Shown here: one piece after another, positions 36,123-45,840 of the stretch | Numbering within the stretch: the stretch's first letter is position 1 | How the letters are laid out: each line of letters starts with the position of its first letter | NCBI GenBank assembly: GCA_946406115.1 | Contig: OX291550.1 | Location: 21,800,722-21,864,721, forward strand | Source: Apoda limacodes | Lineage: Eukaryota > Arthropoda > Insecta > Lepidoptera > Limacodidae | Length of the DNA: 64,000 nucleotides | Direction of reading: 5' to 3' | Program-made: the position numbers and the translations under genes | The notes under the pieces: model-generated | Databases searched by the model: none | Seen by the model: the letters and a program-made list of their open reading frames with translations, nothing else | What the model was told of the DNA's origin: nothing

Positions 36123-37050
36123 CCCTTAAGTGAAGTCGTAATCCTATAGTAATGTATGAAATCGCCTTAAAGGAGAACTCTTAAACGGTAAGTAGTCCAT
36201 CGATACACTAGTTATCTTGCCCTTAAGTAAACTTGTAACCTCATAGTAATGTAGGAAAGTCACCTTAAAAGGAAGAACCCTTAGACATATGAAAGTACTA
36301 ACCACTAATAACCTCACTGGCTTCCCCTTAACTAAAATTATACACTTATAATATAACGAAATCATTTAAGAGACAGACAGACCTATTTAATAACTAAATA
36401 AATTATTAGCAGGTACGCTATTGATCCCTTAATTAACCTATAACCTACACAACTAACCTGTCACCAGTTCTCTAGCTTGCGCTTAAGTGAAGGTCGGAAC
36501 TAATAACAACATATATAAGGCATTAGGGAGACAAGCGGACCTATTAAGTACATAGATAAATTATTAGTAGACTAGCTATCGATCTCTTAAGCGAAGTTAT
36601 AAAACTGTAATGTAATATGAAAGGTCACCATACGGATGAACTAACAGATTGAATATATATATAGATAAAACGAATATACTCGCGGCCTGGCCCTTACGTA
36701 AATTACACAACCCTCTCAATAACACTTAAGAATGCACCACAGACTGACCGATAAGTTTAGTAATTGCATAAAGAGTCTGTTGACAACCCGTTAACAACCC
36801 CTAAGTGAAATTATAAAGTCGTAATGGTATTCGAGAAGCCACCCCAAAGGCAATCTAAGTATATAAAAAGACTACCACTATCCTTACTAGCTTCTCTTCT
36901 AATCTAATCTTATAATAATATATGTAGAATCGCCGTAAAGACAAACTAACAAATTAGAAGTAAATGTAACCCTGAAATACCTCTACAGCCTACCCTTTAA
37001 ATAAAGTTATAACATAGTCCTAACCGTAGGTATCCAGAAATCCCCATACA
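36123..37050 (+). repeat. Cryptic degenerate tandem array, ~100-bp units
   Basis: Unit starts resembling CCCTTAAGTRAARTTRTAA fall at 36,123, 36,220, 36,325, 36,426, 36,594, 36,691, 36,798, 36,894 and 36,993, with an extra partial unit at 36,480. Spacings are mostly 96-107 bp. Only this core and a few later blocks (TAGTAATGTA, GACTAGCTATCGAT) are conserved, so units are old and strongly diverged. Duplicated exactly in the right repeat (49,414-50,341). Confidence 0.65.
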
Positions 37051-39315
37051 TTCATGATTATTATTTTACCACTGAAACTCACGCCATCTGTGTAATAATC
37101 GTGGAATTACTCGGTCGATCGATATCTTAGCTAACTGTCTAATAATGGAGATATTGAGGAGGTCTTATAGAGGGCGCTAAGGGCGGACGATTTAGTATGG
37201 AAGTCTATCTAAATCTACCAATCCTAGTTTCCAGGTCGTTTACGGGTAACCCTAACTGGGAATCATCCAGGAAAATTCACATATACAACCATTCCTTAAG
37301 GGTTCGTAAGTTGTTCTATTCAGAATTATTGGGCCCGCCACCGAATTATCCCTTCGGCCAATTAAAGACTAACCGGTCAGACTTTCCATACATTTGCCTG
37401 TGCGTCGAAGTGCCCAGCTGGCGTCTCGTGGTCACGTGGGTGCGCAGAGTTCACATTTTAGTCTTCTGCGCAGGTACAGAGTCTAATCGTGTTACTCGAC
37501 CTTCCTTCGACTAATTTACGTTGGTTCGGTTTTGGTTTAGTATCTCGCGACCCGGTCAGTACGAATTTCGTTCTTAGATCTAAAATTGAGTTTATGGTTA
37601 CAAGCTATGGCGATTATCTACACTAGAATATAAAGTTTATGAAAACAAGACTATAAAATTGAGACAAAACCTAACGCTCGCCTAACTCATACACTAGGTT
37701 GTTCCTACTTGATCGCTAAAATGAATATTGAAAATTAATTATGTATAACTTGAATTTGAATAGCCTTAAGGGCCTAGGGTACCGTCTGGCCTTAAGCGGT
37801 TGTCAATTGTATCGTACTTATTATCTGACTGACGTCTTGGAACCTTTAACAAGGAAGGTATATAACGACCAACTCCTGACAGACTCATAGATAGGTTTAA
37901 TCAAACTAGCTTACCTTGTGGCTTCGCCCTCCTGTCATTTAGTAATTGAGTTAATAGATAACCTTTATCCTTCGTACACCGTGCCTTAAACTGTTCTTTA
38001 GGATAGGTAAGTAGTGCTCCCCGCCAACTCCTACATTTATAACGCTGCGGAGGTGGCAAACAACCAGACGACCATGTATTTATCCTTACTACTATGACTA
38101 ACTACGGAACTAAAGGGACCATCTCGTTATTATTTGAATATAACCTACGATCGGTCGGTTCGAACCCGAGGCTCCTTAAGTTTAAATAGCCGCTAGTCCG
38201 GAGAAGCTATACTCGCCCGAAACATATGCCGTGCAAGCTAAGTTCACAAGAAATAATAAAATAGGTGTGCGATTACGCACATGGTTAAGTGGTGAATTGT
38301 TCATCAGAGTAATTAAGGCGACAGAACACCTAGTTTGACACACAATAAATATGTTTAAGGTGGATTGTAAGGAAGACATATCCACACTCAGGACCCGGCG
38401 CATTAGACAGATCAAGTAAGGGTTAGCCCTTTTCTGAGTGTTTAGAACTTAACGTTTCGGCCATACATACAACAATTCTGAGCCTCATCAGTTAGTAGAG
38501 AATTGTGTATGGTTATACTAATACGTCTTCAACGGGGTGATTCATGGTGAAGAATAAAACAAATCCTGACCCACTAACGTCACCTCATAGCCTGTTAATA
38601 AAGTTAGGTCAAATTTGAAGTTCTGTCATCTTTATCTTAAATGGCTTAGTCAAAACATAACTTAAACAATATAAAACAATAAAATAAAGCTTAGATAGTC
38701 TAATTAAAATTAGACTCGCTAGATTAATGTCGCGGCCCTGAAAACCATATGAGGTTTACGTTTATTTTTACACAGGAAACAAATATTTAAATATGAACAC
38801 AATAATACTTAGCTTTCCAAATCTATCCGTCGCAATAATGGGTGGAGTGGAGGTACTATTTATCTATGGATTCCTTAAGGAGATTGGGTTAAAAATCCCA
38901 CATTAAATTTTAGCCACCCATTACCTAAACGGCATCTAACAGTTCAGCTTCCCCACTCGACGCCGGTGAAGGGTGGAACTGGAGCCAACCCAGATTTAGG
39001 TTTTATCAGCCCCCTCACACCCTTAGATTCCTGAAGCCTGCAGTTATCCTAGTATGTCTCTAACATCAAGCCCCAATCTTCCCTAATCTTATAACAAGCC
39101 AGACCCCGCTTGAAGAACCCCTACTGTGATTGCCCCGTCCTCACCTACCTCTATCTACCAAGGGTCTGCTTGCTTTGGGGGGTCACCCATACCGCAACGC
39201 AACAAGACATCGGGACTAAAATGATTGAGATAGTAAGTAGCGGATATAGAGATATCATTAACATAACCATCAATTACATGTAACATAACTGTACCATTCT
39301 AATGAGCGTCTACCA
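37051..39315 (+). other. Non-coding middle of the left terminal repeat
   Basis: It includes a relatively GC-rich block at 37,140-37,560 with an open frame of 105 codons (37,197-37,514) that has no recognisable domain. The palindromic TCGATCGATAT is at 37,115-37,125. Two overlapping AATAAA hexamers lie at 38,678-38,688. Nothing here identifies a gene. Confidence 0.5.
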
Positions 39316-40299
39316 AAGCGTGTAGGATTTTCATCAATGAAGATACATATACACAGGACAGGATTCACACAAGGGTTGCCTGCCAAGTCATGTAAGCATG
39401 CCCCGTCACCTCGAGTCCGATCAAAGCGCGAAGTCGATGCTTAGGACTTGCGTAGGGCTTTCATCAATAAGATATACATATACACAGGACAGGATTTACA
39501 CAAGGGTTGCCTGCCAAGTCATGTAAGCATGCCCCGTCACCTCGAGTCCGATCAAAGCGCGAAGTCGATGCTCAGGACTTGCGTAGGGCTTTCATCAATA
39601 AGATATACATATACACAGGACAGGATTTACACAAGGGTTGCCTGCCAAGTCATGTAAGCATGCCCCGTCACCTCGAGTCCGATCAAAGCGCGAAGTCGAT
39701 GCTTAGGACTTGCGTAGGGCTTTCATCAATAAGATATACATATACACAGGACAGGATTTACACAAGGGTTGCCTGCCAAGTCATGTAAGCATGCCCCGTC
39801 ACCTCGAGTCCGATCAAAGCGCGAAGTCGATGCTTAGGACTTGCGTAGGGCTTTCATCAATAAGATATACATATACACAGGACAGGATTTACACAAGGGT
39901 TGCCTGCCAAGTCATGTAAGCATGCCCCGTCACCTCGAGTCCGATCAAAGCGCGAAGTCGATGCTCAGGACTTGCGTAGGGCTTTCATCAATAAGATATA
40001 CATATACACAGGACAGGATTTACACAAGGGTTGCCTGCCAAGTCATGTAAGCATGCCCCGTCACCTCGAGTCCGATCAAAGCGCGAAGTCGATGCTCAGG
40101 ACTTGCGTAGGGCTTTCATCAATAAGATATACATATACACAGGACAGGATTTACACAAGGGTTGCCTGCCAAGTCATGTAAGCATGCCCCGTCACCTCGA
40201 GTCCGATCAAAGCGCGAAGTCGATGCTCAGGACTTGCGTAGGGCTTTCATCAATAAGATATACATATACACAGGACAGGATTTACACAAGGGTTGCCTG
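39316..40299 (+). repeat. 131-bp tandem array in the left terminal repeat
   Basis: About 7.5 head-to-tail units of 131 bp. Each holds GTCATGTAAGCATGCC, CACCTCGAGTCCGATC, AAAGCGCGAAGTCGATGC, then a variable T/C position (GCTTAGG or GCTCAGG), then ATACATATACACAGGACAGG. The first unit is the most diverged (TTCATCAATGAAGATACAT, GGATTCACAC) and the last breaks off at TTGCCTG. Unit length is not a multiple of three and each unit has stops, so the short open frames crossing it are not genes. Confidence 0.95.
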
Positions 40300-41654
40300 A
40301 CCTTAACCCTAATCTTAAACGATTTCTTAACTAATCAGATCAGAGCCTAATTACGGGGTTTCTTCCCACAAAGTATCACAAAATTTACAACATCATGTTA
40401 AGAGACGCCGATCCCGGCAGGAGCCCTTTTCTCCACTAAATTTTCTGCAGAAATCGGCAATCTCTTTTCCTTTAAGAGTACATAGCCAACAATGTCAACA
40501 AACTACCTCTGCATTTTTAATAAGCAAGGGTTTTTCCCTTCTCTACTCCAAATTTACAACTAGAATCCCAACCAAAAAGTCAACCACTTTCAATTTTCCC
40601 CAACCAACCCTTCACTTTAACCAAGGTGGCATCTTACACGGTCCCTTACACAGTCCTTACGCCATGGTATAAAGGAAGTCCCTCACAAAGCCCCATAGTA
40701 CAAACCCATCAATAATAAGTTGACATTGCTAGCCTCAGTTCTCACAAAAGACACTTACTGATATTTGATGTAGGCGAAACGTGCACGGCGTCGGTATTAA
40801 ATTTCTTCAAATCTTTGTTCGTCCTGTCCTTCCCGCTTCCTCAGGAATCTCGAGCACGGCCAGCCTCTCGGTACGACGACAGTGGAAAAGGGTGCCGCAA
40901 CTGACGCCTATCGCTTATAACCGTTCTCCCCTCCCCCCCGATAGACGCGGCCTGAACACGTGGCGTGTCTAGGGATTGTGGCGCCAGTTAATTTCTTCTT
41001 TATTTTACTTCCACGTGTACCCACGTGCTTCGCATTTTAGTGGCCAGTTACTTTATAGTAATAATCGAACAATCATATCGAAATCGTCACCCGATTCTAC
41101 TAAACTCTTTACCTGCCGAACTAGTTTCTCCGCTTCTTTGTGACTCGATTATACAGCTTCGATTAATTTACACATTGAAGGCTCGTCGTAAGCGGCGCGG
41201 AGCCTACTCTACTATCCCTCTCGCACCCTACGATATTTATAACAATTAACTGAAAATAATCGATCGATATTCTCCATATATTTTAACCTCCTGGTTATCT
41301 GCTACTTTACGAATCGGTCGTATTTAACGAGTAATTATTTTTCTTTGTGTTGATGATTTTAGGATCCCACTGCGATTTACGCCTTATGACGTAGGTACAA
41401 CCATATTAATCGAACCCCGGTGAGGACATCCGGGCCCCTCACTTACTTCATACTTCATTGATCTCCTTTCTATCCATTTATTAGGAGTATCCGATCGGTA
41501 TGAATTACGAAGGTGATTAATCAAATTTATATTTATTATTGATAAATTCTATCTTTAATTCACCTGCTCTCTTAAAACTTAAATTAGCATGTCAACACCG
41601 TGTCGTGGGGTCCAGATTATTACAATTCTTTATAAAAGGCTTGGGACCACTACA
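40300..41654 (+). other. 3' part of left terminal repeat, possible regulatory block
   Basis: Contains TATAAAGG at 40,669-40,676, a GC-rich stretch at 40,780-40,990, three CACGTG sites (40,957, 41,012, 41,022), a second TCGATCGATAT (41,260-41,270) and TATAAAAGGC at 41,631-41,640, only about 15 bp before the repeat ends. These could be promoter parts, but no transcription start can be proved from sequence. Confidence 0.3.
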
Positions 41655-41800
41655 ATCCTCCCCAACAAGTCATAAATGTACACTTATCAGTTGTGACTTG
41701 TTTCTTAATTAACCACTGGATCTCTACACCTAAGTTTTAAGACCTCGACTTACAACTCGAACCTAGTTCAGTAATGACATATAAATTACTCGAGACTTAA
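41655..41800 (+). other. Start of the interior, no recognisable PBS
   Basis: The first bases after the left repeat are ATCCTCCCCAACAAGTC. They do not begin with TGG and match no tRNA 3' end that I can recall, so an ordinary primer binding site is not evident. Confidence 0.4.
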
Positions 41801-42160
41801 TCTAACCTTAATTCAGCAATAACGCTAACCTTAACCTAAAAAACCCCTACATAAACCTAAATCCAACAACCCTCATGTTGACCTGGACTTCCCAAACATA
41901 ACCGTAACCTAAACCTTATAACCCTCATGTCCACCCAAACCTAATAAACCCTAATGTTAACCTAAACACTATAAACCTCATGTTAACCTAGACCTCCTAA
42001 ACATATCTGTAACCTAAGCCTAATAATCCTCATGTTTACCTAAACCTAATAAATTTTATGGGTACCTAAACCCTATAAACCTCATGTTTACCTAACCCTA
42101 ATTGCCCTGAACCTAATAAACCTAATATTATCCTTACCTTAATCCTAGCCCTGCCGTCAG
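41801..42160 (+). repeat. CCTAA-rich degenerate tandem repeats
   Basis: About 17 CCTAA words fall within 300 bp. They are not a pure telomere array but sit in longer units: CTCATGTTGACCTGGAC at about 41,873 and CTCATGTTAACCTAGACC at about 41,971 start matching segments of about 98 bp, each with AACATAACCGTAACC or its variant. CCTAA is the complement of the insect telomere repeat TTAGG; the resemblance may be fortuitous. Confidence 0.6.
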
Positions 42161-42920
42161 TAAAAAAGAAATCGCATCGAAATTTCCCGTAACCTCCTCC
42201 GAGAGCGGTATCGCGACTAATACACAAGGCCCCTTATACAACAATGAAAACTTCTTAATCCACTTCACCCTCACACTTGAGTTATCAGTTCTACGCGCTT
42301 TCATCAAATTCCCTGACCGGAATTGTTCCTTTCAACGTGTCTTCTCATAAGGATCACCCTTCCTTTAACTGCACTTTACCCATTCAGTCCTAGCCTTATC
42401 TTTCATTTCCTCCAATTCCCTCTCGCTTATATTATCGACGGTTTTCCATCCATTCCCCCGTCGTAAAATCAACTTAGTTCACCCTAAAACATAATCATAC
42501 GTTCACCCTATTAAAACTAGCAACAGCACCTAAAGCTTAAATCAGTCTCTCGACACTACTGATTTCTAACTAATCAACTTAATGGACATCTCCCATCCTA
42601 TAATCACCCTCAACTCCAAGGTTATCTCATCGTTCAAGGTCTGCTTCCATTTAGATATTAATGAATCTCATACTATAGTTCCGTACCAAGACGATGACTA
42701 ATCAAACCTGGTTTAGCGTGGTACTAGTTGTCTCATCATGTTCCTCACTAATCTAAACTGGTTTAAAGGGCTGTACCCAATAAGCTACGATGATCACCTA
42801 AGAGCCTCCTAATAATAATGAATGACACGTCATAATAATTACTCGAAATAGAACGTAAGAGATTAAAAAGAAATTATAGTGCTTAAGATCGTGCTTTACT
42901 CAAATGCAGCAAATAACTAT
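42161..42920 (+). other. C-rich non-coding interior
   Basis: The plus strand has far more C than G here. Two similar segments (AATCAAACCTGGTTTAGCG near 42,702 and AATCTAAACTGGTTTAAAGG near 42,751) hint at more degenerate repeats. No gene. Confidence 0.45.
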
Positions 42921-44930
42921 GACGAACACAGCTTCAGTTAAGGACCACTGGCCTCACTCAACCTCAGCCAGCGACTACTCAGGGACCCACCCTGTCGAAA
43001 CAAGGTCAGTCCCCTGCAACGCTACGATAGGAAACACCAGATATAATGGATAGTTATGAAGAATATAGTAGATCGAAGAAGGGAAATATGATTGGAAGCA
43101 AACAGTTGAGTTTTTCCATTATTAGTCGTAGATAATCAGGACGGGTACGACGGAAATGCTTCGGTTAAGGACCAAGGGCCTCACTTAATCTAGGCTTGTT
43201 ATGATGAATATGCTTCGATTAAGGACCAAAGGCCTCTCTCAACCTCGGCTTGTCGGGATAGTTATAGTAGTTTAAATATGGCGATGATGTTTGGAAACAA
43301 ACAGTTGAGTTTGTTCATTATTAGATGTAGGTAATTATGATAGATATAGTAGTTTGAATATGGCGACGACGTTTGAAAACAAACAGTTGAGTTTGTCCAT
43401 TCTTAGATGTAGGTAATTATGATAGATATAGTAGTTTGAATATGTCGACGATGTTTGGAAACAAACAGTTGAGTTTGTCAATTATTAGATGTAGGTAATC
43501 ATGATAGATATAGTAGTTTGAATATGGCGACGACGTTTGGAACCAAACAGTTCAGTTTGTCCATTATTAGATGTAGGTAATTATGATATATATTGCAGTC
43601 TGAATATGGCAACGACGTTTGGAAACAAACAGTTGAGTTCGTCCATTATTAGTCGTAGGTAATCATGATGGATATGCTTCGGTTAAGGACCAAGGGCCTC
43701 ACTCAATCTAGGCTCGTTACAATGTATATGCTTCGATTAAGGACCAAGGGCCTCACTCAACCTCGGCTCGTCATGATAGATATAGTAGTTTCAATATGGC
43801 GATTATGTTTGGACGCAAACAGTTGAGTTTGTCCATTTGATGACGTTCGGAAACAAACAGTTGAGTTTGTCCATTTGATGACATTCGGAAGCAAACAGTT
43901 GAGTTTGTACATTTTTTTAGCCGTAGGTAATTGTGATAGATATAGTAGTTTGAATATGGTGATGACGTTAGGACGCAAACAGTTGAGTTTGTCCATTTGA
44001 TGATATTCAGGAATAAACAGTTAAGTTTGTCCCTTAGACGATGTTCGAAAGCAACCAGATGAGTTTGTCCATTTTATGACATTCGGAAGCAAACAGTCTA
44101 GTTTGTCCATTTTTAGTCGTAGGTAATTGTGATAGACATAGTAGTTTGAATATGGCGACGACGTTTGGAAACAAACAGTTCAGTTTGTCCATTTGATGAC
44201 ATTCGGAAGCAAACAGTTGAGTTTGTCCATTTTTAGCCGTAGGTAATTGTGATAGATATTGTAGTTTGAATATGGTGATGACGTTAGGACGCAAACAGTT
44301 GAGTTTGTCCATTTGATGATATTCAGGAATAAACAGTTAAGTTTGTCCCTTAGACGATGTTCGAAAGCAACCAGATGAGTTTGTCCATTTTATGACATTC
44401 GGAAGCAAACAGTCTAGTTTGTCCATTTTTAGCCGTAGGTAATTGTGATAGATATTGTAGTTTGAATATGGTGATGACGTTAGGACGCAAACAGTTGAGT
44501 TTGTCCCTTTGATGACGTTCGGAAACAACCAGTTGAGTTTGTCCATTATTGGCTTTAGATAATTATGATGGAAACAGTTGAGTTTTTCCATTTGGCGATA
44601 TTCCGAAACAGACAGTTGAGTTGGTCCAATATTAGCGATAGATAGCTATGACGGATATGCTTCGGTTAAGGACCAAGGCCTCACTCAATCTAGGCTCATT
44701 ATAATGTATACGCTTCGATTAAGGACCAAGGGCCTCACTCAACCTCAGCTCGTTATGATAGATATAGTAGTTAGAATATGGCGATGATGTTTGGACGCAA
44801 ACGGTGGAGTTTGTTCATTCTAGCAATAAATAGCTATGACGGATCTGCTTCAGTTAAGGACCAAAGGCCTCACTCAACCTCAGCTCGTTATGATGTATAA
44901 AAGTCTGAATAGGGCAATGACGTCCGAGGG
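42921..44930 (+). repeat. Two-level tandem array (37-bp and ~84-bp units)
   Basis: The phrase AAACAGTTGAGTTTGTCCAT recurs about 24 times with variants. Short units repeat every 37-38 bp (for example 43,818, 43,855, 43,893). Long units of about 84 bp add a TAGGTAATTGTGATAGATAT and TAGTTTGAATATGGCGACG insert (43,291 to 43,625). A higher-order block of about 316 bp is duplicated (43,976-44,110 and 44,292-44,426). Interleaved are GCTTCGGTTAAGGACCAAGG units at 43,160, 43,211, 43,675, 43,728, 44,658, 44,709 and 44,848. On the minus strand the short unit reads as repeated MDKLNCL peptides, but frames break within about 92 codons. Confidence 0.9.
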
Positions 44931-45039
44931 TTGTTTATTTAATGATATTAAGAAGCAAATATTAAATTGTTATCAGCAACTATAAGAACCGGTTGTAAAA
45001 TTTGAACCTTGTGTAATAATGCTGATACTAGAGCGGCCT

Positions 45040-45235
45040 AAACCCATACCCCGCATATCCCCCTCCTCCCCTTAACTACTCACCCCTCATTCACGTTAAG
45101 CCTAACTTCCACTAACGGCGTATACATATGTACGCATACCTCCACACACTTATACAAACATACACCGGAAGCGATCCATCAAAACAGCAGTTGCCGGAAC
45201 ATTAAAACCTCCCTGAATCCCACAAGGCAAATTTG
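45040..45235 (+). repeat. Diverged upstream copy of the 297-bp unit
   Basis: GTATACATATGTACGCATACC, CAGTTGCCGGAACATTAAAAC and CCACAAGGCAAATTTGTTAGG correspond in order to blocks of the two units that follow. Confidence 0.55.
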
Positions 45236-45840
45236 TTAGGGCTGCCACACCCACGTTTTTTTTTTTTTTTTTTTCCCCCGGCGACTTAAACACATCTCCA
45301 GCATAACACCTTTTGCTTCTTCAGTTAAGGACCTGACTCTCCCACCATTAAGGCAGGGCCCGACCTCAACTTCGACACATATACACATGTACGCATACTG
45401 ATATGTATACACACACATAGACACGCACCGCCCGCGGTCACTCAGGGATCGTACCTGCCGAAACATTACGACCCCCTGCAACTCACACGGCAAAAATCTC
45501 AGGGGTTACACTAGCCATGTATAAAAAATCCAAATCATTTCAATTCAGGCCCTAACAAATAACAATCTTTACCCGCGACGATTTAAACACACCCTCAGCA
45601 TAACCCTTTTCGCTCCTTCAGTTAAGGACCTGACTCTCCCACCATTAAGGCAGGGCCCGACCTCAACTTCGACACATATACACATGTATGCATACTGATA
45701 TGTATACACACACATAGACATGCACCGCCCGCGGTCACTCAGGGATCGCACCTGCCAAAACATTACGACCCCCTGCAACTCACACGGCAAAAATCTCAGG
45801 GGTTACACTAACCATGTATAAAAATCCAAAATCATTTCAA
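45236..45840 (+). repeat. 297-bp tandem duplication
   Basis: Two near-identical units share CTTCAGTTAAGGACCTGACT, CATTAAGGCAGGGCCCGACC, CACATATACACATGTACGC and GCCCGCGGTCACTCAGGGATC, at a spacing of about 297 bp. The first is preceded by a 19-T run (45,256-45,274). Minus-strand open frames of 85 and 73 codons arise from the duplication and look like chance. Confidence 0.85.

Larger units (their letters stand above)
35499..41654 (+). repeat. Left long terminal repeat (6,156 bp)
   Basis: It starts TGTAGAAA plus a run of 10 C and A, and ends GGGACCACTACA. Apart from the C-run (10 C plus A here, 9 C in the right copy), every position I compared agrees with the right copy at a constant offset of 13,291 bp. 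It contains, in order, a tRNA-like stretch, a degenerate ~100-bp array, a GC-richer block, a 131-bp array and a TATA-like site near its end. Confidence 0.85.

Noticed and set aside
37197..37514. 105-codon open frame, identical in both terminal repeats
   Set aside because: No domain, no clear initiation context, and identity is explained by the repeat duplication. Base composition makes an open frame of this size unsurprising.
39316..40299. CRISPR array
   Set aside because: Units are contiguous 131-bp tandem copies with no unique spacers, and the DNA is eukaryotic.
39448..40350. Series of overlapping 62-93-codon frames in the 131-bp array
   Set aside because: They are the same repeat read in shifting frames; each unit carries stops and many of the starts are not ATG.
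41801..42160. True interstitial telomere array
   Set aside because: CCTAA words are irregular and embedded in longer units; there is no run of pure CCTAA repeats.
43757..44591. Minus-strand frames with repeated MDKLNCL peptides
   Set aside because: The peptide repeat follows from the 37-bp DNA repeat; 37 bp is not a multiple of three, so frames drift and end within 92 codons.
45236..45790. Two related minus-strand frames of 85 and 73 codons
   Set aside because: They are copies made by the 297-bp tandem duplication, start without support and end in low-complexity sequence.
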